A stretch of DNA of 14,839 nucleotides from Thermoleophilaceae bacterium (GTDB lineage: Bacteria > Actinomycetota > Thermoleophilia > Solirubrobacterales > Thermoleophilaceae), in the NCBI GenBank assembly GCA_013812065.1, contig JACCUC010000058.1, positions 1-14,839 of the forward strand, in the 5' to 3' direction. Position numbers and translations under genes: made by a program. The notes under the pieces are model-generated. The model did no database searches, was not told where the DNA came from, and saw only the letters and a list, made by a program, of their open reading frames with translations. Shown one piece after another: positions 1-7,302 of the stretch (the first letter of the stretch is position 1; each line of letters begins with the position of its first letter).

Positions 1-1
1 G

Positions 2-301
2 CCCATGGCCGTTCCGGGCGTCGACCGGCGCGAGGGTCGCCCGAACGGTCCGGGAGGTCAACCCGGCCCGGCGCCGCGGGAGCCGGCGATCCCCGGCGTC
101 GGCCGGCGTGAGGGCCGCGCACCGGGGCTCGGCGGTTTCAAGCCGCGCCCGCCCAAGCCCAAGCGCGAGCGCAGGCCGAGCAGCGGCTTCCAGAGCTCGA
201 CGACCCCGCAGACCGCTCCGCCGGGCGGGGGCTTCACATCGCCGGGCGGGGGCTTCACATCGCCGGGCGGAACCACCACCTACACGGTCCCCTCCGGGTA
301 G
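2..301 (+). CDS. C-terminal tail of a Pro/Gly-rich protein, truncated by the window edge
   Basis: I do not recognise this protein. The frame is open from the first bases of the window, so the first ATG (position 5) is probably internal and only the C-terminus of about 98 residues is seen. It is low-complexity, rich in Pro, Gly and Arg, with two diverged copies of a PGV-x-RREGR segment followed by a basic stretch (KPRPPKPKRERR) and then two perfect PGGGFTS heptads before the stop. Third codon positions are mostly G or C, as in neighbouring real genes. Such tails occur on many actinobacterial envelope proteins, but no catalytic domain is in view. It converges on recR with a 25-base gap. It could be a chance open frame in GC-rich DNA; the in-frame tandem repeat argues mildly for real coding. 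Confidence 0.4.
   Translation, partial: PMAVPGVDRREGRPNGPGGQPGPAPREPAIPGVGRREGRAPGLGGFKPRPPKPKRERRPSSGFQSSTTPQTAPPGGGFTSPGGGFTSPGGTTTYTVPSG
221..262 (+). repeat. Two perfect 21-base tandem repeats in a Pro/Gly-rich tail
   Basis: A 21-base unit beginning ccgggcggggg occurs twice without a mismatch (221-241 and 242-262), followed by the first eight bases of a third copy. The unit is a multiple of three and encodes PGGGFTS in the plus frame. Confidence 0.85.
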
Positions 302-326
302 CGAGTCTTGTCGGCCGCCGGAGGGC

Positions 327-926
327 CTACAGCTCCCGCCGCCCGCGCAAGGCCTTCCCGAGGGTCACCTCGTCGGCGTATTCGAGGTCGGCGCCCACGG
401 GCAGGCCGCTCGCGAGCCGGGTGACCGCGACCTCCGGCGCCCGCCCGCGCAGAGCGTCGGCGATGTAGAGAGCGGTCGCCTCGCCGGTCGTCGTCGAGTT
501 GGTCGCGACCACGACCTCGCGTACCCCGTTGGCCGACGCGCGCTCGACGAGCTCGGCGATGCGGAGGTCCTCGGGATCGATCCCGTCGATCGGCGACAGC
601 GCGCCGCCGAGGACGTGGTAGCGACCGGGAAACTCGTGGGTGCGCTCGAGTGGAATCACGTCGCTCGGCTGCTCGACGACGCAGATGAGCGCGGGATCGC
701 GGCGCTCGTCCTCGCAGATCCGGCAGCGCGGACCTACGGCGAGGTTGAAGCAGGTCTCGCAGCGACCGACCGTCTCCTTGACCTCCCGGATCGCCTCGGC
801 GAGGTCGAGCGCCTCGTCGTCGGCGGTGCTGAGCAGGTGAAAGGCGAGCCGCTGCGCGGTGCGCTGGCCGATGCCGGGCAGGCGCGCCAGCTCGGTGACG
901 AGGCGGTTGACCGGGGGGGCGAGCAT
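327..926 (-). CDS. recR: Recombination mediator protein RecR
   Basis: RecR works with RecF and RecO in the RecFOR pathway, loading RecA onto SSB-coated gaps during recombinational repair. The 199-residue length is normal for the family. A helix-hairpin-helix (LPGIGQRTAQRLAFHLL, about residues 16-32) comes first. Next is the Cys4 zinc finger with CETC and CRIC (Cys56, 59, 68, 71), then a TOPRIM domain with ICVVEQPSD (81-89) and the family signature YHVLGGALSPIDGI (103-116). The conserved C-terminal ASGLPVGADLEYADEVTLG follows (172-190). All key residues are present. The ATG at 926 gives the standard MLAPPVNRL start, although no clear ribosome binding site precedes it. It lies 32 bases behind ybaB and is last in the dnaX-ybaB-recR cluster, a conserved bacterial arrangement that implies co-transcription. 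Confidence 0.97.
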   Translation of the reverse strand: MLAPPVNRLVTELARLPGIGQRTAQRLAFHLLSTADDEALDLAEAIREVKETVGRCETCFNLAVGPRCRICEDERRDPALICVVEQPSDVIPLERTHEFPGRYHVLGGALSPIDGIDPEDLRIAELVERASANGVREVVVATNSTTTGEATALYIADALRGRAPEVAVTRLASGLPVGADLEYADEVTLGKALRGRREL

Positions 927-958
927 CGGCAGGCGGCGGGCGCGTAGCCCGGCTGTCC

Positions 959-1312
959 CTACAGCCCCAAGCCGCCCAGGCCCCCGATGTCCCCGAGCCC
1001 GCCCGTCGCCTGGCCGAGCCGCGACGAGGCGAGCTCCTGCGCGGAGCGCAGGGCCTCGTTGGTGGCCGCCAGGACCATGTCCTGGAGCAGCTCGACGTCC
1101 TCGGGGTCGACTGCGTCGGGCGCGATCGTCACCGCCTGGAGCTCGAGGTCGCCGCTCACCCGGACGGTCACCATGCCGCCGCCCGCGCTCGCCTCGACCA
1201 CCTCCGACTTGAGCTCCTCCTGGGCCTTCGCCATCTCCGCCTGCATCTGCTGAGCCTGCTGGAGGATCTGGTTCATGTTGGGCTGATTGGGCGGCTTGGG
1301 CACCGTGGTCAC
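959..1312 (-). CDS. ybaB: YbaB/EbfC family nucleoid-associated protein
   Basis: This is a small DNA-binding nucleoid protein of the YbaB/EbfC family, which forms dimers whose helices grip DNA like tweezers. The 117 residues show the usual pattern: MNQILQQAQQMQAEMAKAQEEL-type N-terminal helix (13-34), a beta section with the glycine-rich SAGGGMVTVRVSGDLELQAVTI (42-63), then the acidic DPEDVELLQDMVLAATNEAL helix (69-88). It ends in a glycine/leucine tail (GGLGDIGGLGGLGL) common in this family. The start at 1312 is a GTG that overlaps the dnaX stop as GTGA, suggesting translational coupling. An alternative start is the ATG at 1276, which would give the more usual MNQ N-terminus and drop a Pro-rich 12-residue extension. 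It sits between dnaX and recR, as in many bacteria. Confidence 0.95.
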   Translation of the reverse strand: MTTVPKPPNQPNMNQILQQAQQMQAEMAKAQEELKSEVVEASAGGGMVTVRVSGDLELQAVTIAPDAVDPEDVELLQDMVLAATNEALRSAQELASSRLGQATGGLGDIGGLGGLGL

Positions 1313-3051
1313 TCCTCTGGCTTCGGAGGGTCGTCTTCGAAGATCTCGCGCGCGCCGAACTCCTGCTTGAGCCGCTCGAGGAGCGCCTCCTCGGTCAGCA
1401 TCGGCGGCGACGCGGTGAGACCGCCCCCGTCGCTCAACTCGAAGGAGAGCATAAGCGCGCCTCCGGTCAGGCGGCGCAGCGCGGTCTGCACCAGCGAACG
1501 GTTGGCCTCGATCTTGCGCAGGGTGAAGTCGGCCCCCGGCGGGAGGGCAACCGTGAGGCGCTCACCCTCTAGCTCTGCGGGGCGCGCCTCGCCGAGCAGC
1601 GCGCCGACCATCGCGTTCTCCGCTCGCACGGCGTCGACCACGGAGGGCCAGAGCGTGCGCAGAGCGGCGAGGTCGAGGGTGGTGGTCGAGGGCGGCGGGC
1701 TCGACGGGGACTCGGCAGGGGAGCGCGGCGGAGCGGGGGACGAGGCGGTGGTGGCGCTTGGGGACGGAGACACGGCGGGGGCGGCGCTTTCCGTCGGAGG
1801 GGGAGACGACACGGCGACCGGCCGCTCGGGGGCGGCCCCGTTCGATGAACCCGAAGGGGGTGGTGACTCGGCGGTCGCCGCCCGAGCTCCGTCGCTCGAG
1901 GCTCCGAGCGCCGCCAGCCTCTCCTCGAGCTGCTCCACCCGAAAGGCGAGCGCGCCGAGCGAGAGGTCGGCGTCCGGCTTCGTCGCCTTCATGAGCGCGA
2001 GCTCGAGCTGGATGCGCGGCTCCGAGCCGTCCTTGATCGCGGCGAGCGCGGCCGCGAGTAGGTCGATCGCGCGCAAGAGCTCGCCCTGGGGGAGGCGCTC
2101 GGCCTGGGCGGCGATGCGGTCGGTGTGCTCGGCCGTGACCGAGAAGGTCTCCGGGACCTCGCCGAGGGTCTGGGTCACGAACAGGTGGCGCAGGTGGGCG
2201 GCGAGGTCGCGAATGAACTGCGGCAGCTCGCGCCCGGACGCGGCGAGCCGCTCGACGCCCAGGAGCGCGGCCTTCGAGTCGTGGTCGGCGAGCGCTTCGG
2301 CGGCCTCGAAGACGAGCTCGGCGTCGGCCACGCCCAGCACCTCGAGCACGTCGGCGAGCTCGATGCGCGCGCCGCCGTAGGTGACCAGCTGCTCGAGCGT
2401 GCCGAGCGCGTCTCGGAACGAGCCGGTGGCTGCGCGCGCGATCATGCCGACCGCCGCGGGGGGAACCTCGATCTCCTCCTGGGCGGCGACCCGCCGGAGC
2501 ACGCCGGCGAGTTGCTCGAGCGAGGGCCGGCCGAAGTCGAAGCGGTGGCAACGGTCGATGATCGTCGCGGGAACCTTGTGGGCCTCGGTGGTGGCGAGCA
2601 CGAACACCACGTGCGGCGGCGGCTCCTCGAGCGTCTTCAGGAACGCGTTCCAGGCCGAGGTCGAGAGCATGTGCGCCTCGTCGAGGATGTAGACGCGGCG
2701 CCCGCCCGCCATGGGCTGCAAAGCGACGTTCTCGCGCAGCTCGCGGATGTCGTCGACCGAGTTGTTGGAGGCGGCGTCCATCTCGACGACGTCGAGCGAG
2801 GTGCCGGCGGCGATGGCGCGACAGGTCGGGTCGTCGGGCGAGAAGTCGGCGCGCGGTCCGTCATCGGCGTTGAGGGCGCAGGCGAGCAGCTTGGCCATGC
2901 TCGTCTTGCCGGTCCCGCGCGAGCCTACGAACAGGTAGGCGTGGTGGACCTTCCCGAGCTCGATCGCGTTGCGCAGCGTGCGCACGATGTGCTCCTGGCC
3001 GACGACCTCGTCGAAGGTGCGCGGGCGGTGACGGCGGTAGAGGGAGAGCAC
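1309..3051 (-). CDS. dnaX: DNA polymerase III clamp-loader subunit gamma/tau (DnaX)
   Basis: DnaX forms the ATPase core of the clamp loader that places the beta sliding clamp at primer ends. The 580-residue protein begins with the classic RRHRPRTFDEVVGQEHI. It has Walker A GSRGTGKTS (43-51), Walker B/DEAH LDEAH (123-127), the AFLKTLEEPPP segment (136-146), sensor 1 ATTEAHK (153-159), an arginine-finger DRCHRF (166-171) and sensor 2 GSFRDAL (210-216). A long Pro/Ser/Thr/Ala linker (about 390-465) separates the AAA+ part from a C-terminal tau-like domain, so the full-length product is tau-like. Three of the four cysteines of the usual zinc module appear lost: the region reads LNADDGPRADFSPDDPTC (60-77) with only Cys77 aligning. 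No obvious slippery site for a shorter gamma form was seen. The start lies close to the divergent glycosyltransferase gene, so its promoter must lie within that gene. Confidence 0.97.
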   Translation of the reverse strand: MLSLYRRHRPRTFDEVVGQEHIVRTLRNAIELGKVHHAYLFVGSRGTGKTSMAKLLACALNADDGPRADFSPDDPTCRAIAAGTSLDVVEMDAASNNSVDDIRELRENVALQPMAGGRRVYILDEAHMLSTSAWNAFLKTLEEPPPHVVFVLATTEAHKVPATIIDRCHRFDFGRPSLEQLAGVLRRVAAQEEIEVPPAAVGMIARAATGSFRDALGTLEQLVTYGGARIELADVLEVLGVADAELVFEAAEALADHDSKAALLGVERLAASGRELPQFIRDLAAHLRHLFVTQTLGEVPETFSVTAEHTDRIAAQAERLPQGELLRAIDLLAAALAAIKDGSEPRIQLELALMKATKPDADLSLGALAFRVEQLEERLAALGASSDGARAATAESPPPSGSSNGAAPERPVAVSSPPPTESAAPAVSPSPSATTASSPAPPRSPAESPSSPPPSTTTLDLAALRTLWPSVVDAVRAENAMVGALLGEARPAELEGERLTVALPPGADFTLRKIEANRSLVQTALRRLTGGALMLSFELSDGGGLTASPPMLTEEALLERLKQEFGAREIFEDDPPKPEE

Positions 3052-3096
3052 GGTGGCTGGATGCTAGCCGGGACACGGACGGTAGCTTTCTCGGCG

Positions 3097-4599
3097 ATGA
3101 GCGCGCCGACGGCGAGGCGGCCGGCGGGGCCGACAGAGCCGGCTTCGCGGCGTCACCAGCGCGTACGACCGCTGCTCGAGGCCCTCGTCGCCGCGGCACT
3201 GGGGCTTGCGGTGTACGCCGCGTTCGACGGCCACGCCTTCCTCAACTACGACAGCGCGTACGCGCTCGCCTGGGGCGCGGACCTGGCCGCGGGGCGACTG
3301 CCGCAGTACGACGTCCCGGTAGCCCCGACCCCGCATCCGCTGGCGATCGCCGGCGGTGTCGCGCTCGCTCCGCTGGGATCGGCCGCCGAGGGCGTCTTCC
3401 TCGCGCTCGTCCTGCTCGGGCTCGGAGCGCTCGGGGTCGGCCTGTTTCGCCTCGGCGAGGAGCTCTACGCGTGGCCCGTCGGCCTGCTCGCCGCGGCCAT
3501 CGTGCTGACGCGCCAGCCGATCCTCAACTATGGGATACGGGGCTACGTCGACCTGCCGGCGCTTGCGCTCGTCGTTTGGGCGGCGGTGCTCGAGGCGCGA
3601 CGACGCCGGAGAGGCGCGCCCGTTCTCCTCCTGCTCGCCCTGGCCGGTCTCCTGCGTCCCGAGGCATGGCTGTTCGCGGGCGCCTACTGGCTGTGGATCG
3701 CGCCGCCGCTCACGTGGCCGGCGCGGGCACGGCTCGGCGCCCTCGCCCTCGCCGCGCCGGCGCTGTGGGGACTCAGCGACCTGCTCGCCACGGGCAACCC
3801 GCTGTGGTCGCTCGAGGGGACGAGCGCGCTGGCGGCCGAGCTCGAGCGCCCGACCGGCCTGCTCGCCCTTCCCGGTGTCGTTCCCTACCGGCTCGGCGAG
3901 ATCCTGCGGCTTCCCGAGCTCATCGCCGCCGTGCTCGGCTTCGCGGCGGCGCTCGTGTGGCTTCGCCGGCGGACCGTCCTGCCTGCCGCCCTCGCCGTGC
4001 TCAACGGGATCGCGTTCGCGGCCTTTGCGGTGGCCGGACTGCCGCTGCTCGGGCGCTACCTGTTCCTGGCCGCGGCGATGCTGGCTCTGTTCGCCGCCGT
4101 CGCCGCGCTCGGCTTCACGGCGCTGTCGGACCGAATCGCGCGGCCGGTGCGGTGGGCGTGGACGGTCGGCGGGCTCGCCGTGCTGGCCGGCCTGCTCGTC
4201 TTCCTGCCCGTCCAGCTCGGCCGGCTGGAGGCGCTGCGCGCCGACATCGGCGCACGCGACCGGGTGCAGGACGATCTCCAGGCGCTCGTCGAGCGTCCGG
4301 CCGTCGCGGGCACGCTCGCTCGCTGCCGGCCGCTCTTCGTGCCCAACCACCGCAACGTGCCGAGCCTCGCGCTTCGAACCGGCGTGCGCGCGGACGAGAT
4401 CGTCTCCGCCCAGCTCGAGCGTCCGACTCCGGGCGGACTCTTCCTGGCTCCGGCCAGCGCGCGCGTCGAGGAGCTCTCGATCCTCGACCCGAACGACCCG
4501 AGCCGGCTCGACGCCGCGCCGCCGCGCGCCTACCGGCCGATCGCGCGCAACCGCTCGTGGCTGCTCTTCGGGTCCGGGGCGTGCCGCGGCGCCGAGTGA
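3097..4599 (+). CDS. Polytopic membrane glycosyltransferase, GT-C type (probable)
   Basis: The 500-residue product from the ATG at 3097 has about ten or more hydrophobic segments and looks like an ArnT/PMT-like GT-C enzyme. Such enzymes transfer a sugar from a polyprenyl-phosphate donor on the outer membrane face. After an Arg-rich cytoplasmic N-terminus and a first membrane helix (about 26-43) comes FLNYDSAYALAWGADLAAGR (48-67), in the position of the acidic first extracellular loop of GT-C enzymes. PTPHPL (77-82), QPILNYGIRGYVDLPAL (140-156) and LLRPEAWLFA (185-194) follow, the last typical of this class. A soluble C-terminal part of about 130 residues ends the protein. The frame is open far upstream inside antisense dnaX; the true start is either 3061 or 3097 and neither has a good ribosome binding site. 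It diverges from dnaX. The acceptor and sugar cannot be deduced. Confidence 0.8.
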   Translation: MSAPTARRPAGPTEPASRRHQRVRPLLEALVAAALGLAVYAAFDGHAFLNYDSAYALAWGADLAAGRLPQYDVPVAPTPHPLAIAGGVALAPLGSAAEGVFLALVLLGLGALGVGLFRLGEELYAWPVGLLAAAIVLTRQPILNYGIRGYVDLPALALVVWAAVLEARRRRRGAPVLLLLALAGLLRPEAWLFAGAYWLWIAPPLTWPARARLGALALAAPALWGLSDLLATGNPLWSLEGTSALAAELERPTGLLALPGVVPYRLGEILRLPELIAAVLGFAAALVWLRRRTVLPAALAVLNGIAFAAFAVAGLPLLGRYLFLAAAMLALFAAVAALGFTALSDRIARPVRWAWTVGGLAVLAGLLVFLPVQLGRLEALRADIGARDRVQDDLQALVERPAVAGTLARCRPLFVPNHRNVPSLALRTGVRADEIVSAQLERPTPGGLFLAPASARVEELSILDPNDPSRLDAAPPRAYRPIARNRSWLLFGSGACRGAE

Positions 4600-4664
4600 G
4601 GTGGCCTCGAACGCCGTGGCACAGGGTCTCGACCGGCGAATCAGGCAGACTCCCCCGCCGGCCG

Positions 4665-5609
4665 ATGAGCTACCGCGACCTGCTCAGGGACAGCTTCCGC
4701 ATCACCCGGCACAACCGCTACCTGTGGTTCTTCGGACTTTTCGCGGGGACGTCGTTCAACTTCCCGTCGTTCAACGCCAACTTCGGCGGCGGCGGCGGCG
4801 ACTCCGGCTCCGACTCCGATCGCACCGGCGTCGGTGACTTCCTCCCCCCTCCTGAGGTGCTCATCGCCATCGGTGTCGGAGTGCTCGTGCTCGTGCTGCT
4901 CTTCGTCGCACTGTCGGTGATCTCGCAGGGCGCGCTCGCCGAGAGCGTCGCGGCCATCTACCGCGGCGAGCAGCGGAGCTTCCGCACGGCGTGGCGAGCG
5001 GGGACCTCGCGCTTCTGGCGGGTGCTCGGACTGGTCGTCCTGCTCGCGCTGATCGCGATCGGCCTGCTCCTGCTCGTGGCCATCCCGCTCGGTGGCCTCG
5101 TGGCCGGCACCTTCGCGGCTACGGAGGCCCCTGGTGTGCGCATCCCGGTCGTCGTGATCGCCGTCCTGATCGGCATCGTCGCCTTCATCTGCCTGTTCGT
5201 CCCGCTCTCGATCGCCGTCCAGCTCGCGCTGCGCGAGCTCGTGGTCGGCGGAGAGCGCCCGACCGCCGCGATTCGCGGCGGCTACCGGCTCTTTCGGCGT
5301 CACCTCGGGACGAGCCTGCTGCTCTGGCTGATCCAGATCGGGATCGGGATCGGTGCGGCCATCGCCATCCTGATCGTCGCGCTCGTCGCGGGGGTGATAC
5401 TCGCCCTGCCCGCGATCCTCCTGGCCGTAGCGGAACTGATCGGCGCGGCGATCGTCGTCGGCGTGGCGGCGGCGCTCGTCCTGCTCGTCCCGCTGCTCGC
5501 GGCGTTCGGCGCGCTCGGCGCCTTCGGTCACAGCTTCTGGACGCTTGCCTGGCTGCGGCTGCGAGCGATGCCGGACGCGGCGGGCGTTGCGCAGGCTCCG
5601 CCCGCCTGA
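4665..5609 (+). CDS. Integral membrane protein with Gly/Asp/Ser-rich loop, function unknown
   Basis: This 314-residue protein starts with a short cytoplasmic segment MSYRDLLRDSFRITRHNRYLW, a pattern seen in DUF975/YciC-like membrane proteins. A hydrophobic stretch then leads into a low-complexity loop NFGGGGGDSGSDSDRTG (39-55). At least four further hydrophobic segments follow, very rich in Leu, Ile, Val, Ala and Gly. Basic, helix-like segments such as YRGEQRSFRTAWRAGTSRFWR (99-119) and RGGYRLFRRHLG lie between the membrane helices and repeat the character of the N-terminus, which suggests an internally duplicated fold. The ATG at 4665 is chosen because the upstream part of the frame is antisense-like Arg/Ala/Pro shadow of the preceding gene. 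It lies 65 bases behind the glycosyltransferase and is probably co-transcribed. No catalytic motif is visible. Confidence 0.8.
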   Translation: MSYRDLLRDSFRITRHNRYLWFFGLFAGTSFNFPSFNANFGGGGGDSGSDSDRTGVGDFLPPPEVLIAIGVGVLVLVLLFVALSVISQGALAESVAAIYRGEQRSFRTAWRAGTSRFWRVLGLVVLLALIAIGLLLLVAIPLGGLVAGTFAATEAPGVRIPVVVIAVLIGIVAFICLFVPLSIAVQLALRELVVGGERPTAAIRGGYRLFRRHLGTSLLLWLIQIGIGIGAAIAILIVALVAGVILALPAILLAVAELIGAAIVVGVAAALVLLVPLLAAFGALGAFGHSFWTLAWLRLRAMPDAAGVAQAPPA

Positions 5610-5953
5610 CGGAGCTTCCATCCGCCTGGGACGAGAAGCGGACCGTGCACCCGCTGTCGAGATCGGCCTCCGAGCGTTCCCGCCGCCCCCGGACTCCGGC
5701 CAGGCTTCCCCGCGGCGCATGGTCGGAATCGCTTAAGGCTGCTTCCTCCCGGATCTGACCTGGTTCACGAGCGACCATCGCGCGGGACCTGGCCATCGTC
5801 GCCCGCGGGCGGCGTACTGGCCTCAGAAACCGGGTCCCTCGAGCGGGGATTCGGCCTCGCTAGAGCGGATTGCGAGTACAGGACACCGCTAACTCCCCGC
5901 CTAGCACGGTCCGCCGGAGAGGGTAGCGAGCGCTGTCCATTCTCGTAGGATTC
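5610..5953. other. Intergenic region carrying only the SRP RNA
   Basis: Apart from the minus-strand SRP RNA at 5698-5794 I see no gene in this stretch. Open frames here are short and Arg/Pro-rich and look like chance frames. No convincing promoter for the SRP RNA could be picked in 5795-5880. Confidence 0.5.
5698..5794 (-). ncRNA. ffs: Signal recognition particle RNA, small bacterial (4.5S) type
   Basis: On the minus strand the conserved SRP domain IV core is plain: CCAGGTCAGATCC, then TCCGGGAGGAAGCAGCC. It has a GGGA tetraloop and the asymmetric AGCAGCC / AGGTCAG internal loops that bind the Ffh M domain. The rest of the hairpin also pairs: GATGGTCG on the 5' side with CGACCAT on the 3' side, and an outer GGCCAGG (5794-5788) with CCTGGCC (5704-5698). 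These give a single hairpin of about 97 nucleotides. The exact ends are set by the outer stem and may be off by some bases. The RNA assembles with Ffh to target membrane and secreted proteins. It points towards dnaX, but two opposite-strand membrane genes lie between them. Confidence 0.9.
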
Positions 5954-7071
5954 GTGCTTCGGATGGTGCTCACCTCGCACGCGCTGCACACGGTCGATCT
6001 CGACCTGCACCCCAACGAGGCCTCGGACCTGCTCCCGGTCGAGAGCGACGAGCTCCTCCGCGCACGCGGGTGGGACCTGGCGTTCTGGACCGTCCTCGAC
6101 GAGGGCTGCGTCGAGGACTCCATCGCGGTCATCGGCCACACTCGGGCAGCTTCCCCCGAGGACGACGCATGGGAGATCGTCCGTCCGCGCTTTCGCGTGA
6201 CCGACAACGCGGGCAGGACCGAGGACGCCGAGGCCTGCACGCGCCTCGACGGGTGGGTCTACCTCGTCGGCTCGCAGTACGGGAGCAAGGCCGGCCCGCT
6301 CGAGACCAAGCGGGCGTTCCTCGCCCGCTTCCGCGAGAGCGACCTCGCCGGCGACCTCGAAGGCTCCCGCCCCGGAGATGCAGGTGGCGAGGAACAAGTT
6401 CCGCCTCCACCGGGCCGTGAACGACGCGCTGCGCGCGTTTGGCCCGCCTTTGCTGGGGCCCGGACCGACGGTGCGGGAGCGCTTCATCGCGCGAACTCGC
6501 CGCGATGGCCCGCGCGGGGCCGCGCGACGGATCAACGACGTCGACGTCCCGATCAACGTCCGAGGGCGCCACCTTCGACAGCGGCGGCTCGCTTCTGCTC
6601 GGGCTGCGGTACCCGGTGACAGTGGCCGGGCATCCGATCGTGGCCGAGCTCGCCGGGGTCGAGGCGATGCTCGACGACGAGCGGGCCGCGCCGGTCGTCC
6701 GGCGCTTCGGGGTGATCGAGAACGTGGGGACACACGAGGCCCCGACCGGGATCCGTGCGCTGCACATCCGCGGCGACGAGCTCCACGCCATCACCGGGAG
6801 TTTCGACGCCAAGGACAAGGGAAGCGCCCTGCTCGAGGATCACCCCGAGGGCGGCCGCGCCGCGTGCGCGCACCACTGCTTCACGCTGGCGAGCGGCAGG
6901 GACGGAGGCCAGGTCGAAGCCGCGCTCGTCCAGCCCTTCGACCTCCACAACGTCGAGGGCCTCGCGAGCGACGAGCAGCGCTACTTCTACTACGTGACCG
7001 ACGAGGACGATCGTGTCCGGGTTCGCTACATGCGCGGCGAGGCGCCCGTGCCCGCGCGCGGCGCAGTCTGA
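5954..7071 (+). pseudogene. DUF3616-like protein gene broken by two +1 frameshifts
   Basis: Three overlapping plus-strand frames join into one protein of about 370 residues. The first starts at GTG 5954 (or ATG 5963, behind AGGA) and runs through RPRFRVTDNAGRTEDAEA and GWVYLVGSQYGSK to ESDLAGDLE near 6360. The second continues with EMQVARNKFRLHRAVNDALR to VDVPINV at 6560. The third runs from EGATFDSGGSLLLGLRYPV (6562) to the stop at 7071. Each step is explained by one extra base: an extra A near 6360 and an extra C at 6560-6561. INVEG followed by LLLGLR and the earlier WVYLVGSQ match my memory of DUF3616 proteins, beta-propeller-like bacterial proteins of unknown role; a phytase/esterase-like propeller is the alternative. 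The coding character is intact on both sides, so the lesions are recent or are sequence errors. No signal peptide is seen. Confidence 0.65.
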
Positions 7072-7115
7072 TCCGTGACTCCCCTCGAGGTTGGTCAGAC
7101 TAGAATCGCCACGCC

Positions 7116-7187
7116 GGGCGCGTAGCTCAGTGGGAGAGCGCTCGCTTCACACGCGAGAGGTCGCTGGTTCGAAACCAGCCGCGCCCA
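7116..7187 (+). tRNA. tRNA-Val (anticodon CAC)
   Basis: A full cloverleaf can be drawn. The acceptor stem GGGCGCG (7116-7122) pairs with CGCGCCC (7180-7186), with discriminator A at 7187. The D stem is GCTC/GAGC with loop AGTGGGA. The anticodon stem CTCGC/GCGAG encloses the loop TTCACAC, giving anticodon CAC, which reads GUG (valine). The variable loop is AGGTC, and the T stem GCTGG/CCAGC has loop TTCGAAA. The 3' CCA is not encoded. Its 3' half is repeated at 9121-9165, so it looks like the attachment site of an integrated element. Confidence 0.97.
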
Positions 7188-7188
7188 T
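7145..7188 (+). repeat. Direct repeat, left copy (3' half of tRNA-Val, candidate attL)
   Basis: The 44 bases from the edge of the anticodon loop to one base past the discriminator recur at 9121-9165 with one inserted A in the T loop. The anticodon-loop to 3'-end segment of a tRNA is the usual core used by tyrosine-recombinase elements, and the tRNA is left intact on this side. Confidence 0.8.
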
Positions 7189-7216
7189 GGAAGTAAACGG
7201 CCTGCAAGCCGGAAGC

Positions 7217-7248
7217 GGACGGCCCCGCCTGATCAGGCGGGGCCGTCC
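7217..7248. terminator. 32-base perfect palindrome, likely bidirectional terminator hairpin
   Basis: GGACGGCCCCGCCTGA is followed at once by its exact reverse complement, giving up to a 14-pair GC-rich stem with a GATC loop. It stands between the convergent tRNA-Val and surface-protein genes, where a shared terminator is expected. There is no T-run on either side, so it would be a U-tract-less actinobacterial type. Confidence 0.65.
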
Positions 7249-7302
7249 CACTTCAAAGCTTGCGTCGATCTCCCGACCTCAAGGTGTCGAGAGCATCTGG
7301 AG

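Noticed and set aside
1309..3051. Programmed frameshift making a short gamma form of DnaX
   Set aside because: No A-rich slippery heptamer or convincing downstream structure was seen; the Pro/Ser linker region is simply GC-rich.
2125..3096. N-terminal 324 codons of the plus-strand frame that ends at 4599
   Set aside because: This part is the antisense of dnaX with shadow-like composition; the hydrophobic glycosyltransferase begins only after 3097.
3064..4350. Minus-strand frame of 428 codons
   Set aside because: It is a Glu/Arg/Gln-rich shadow antisense to the membrane glycosyltransferase, whose membrane-helix pattern is clear.
4641..5720. Minus-strand frame of 359 codons
   Set aside because: It is an Asp/Glu/Arg/Gln-rich antisense shadow of the membrane protein at 4665-5609.
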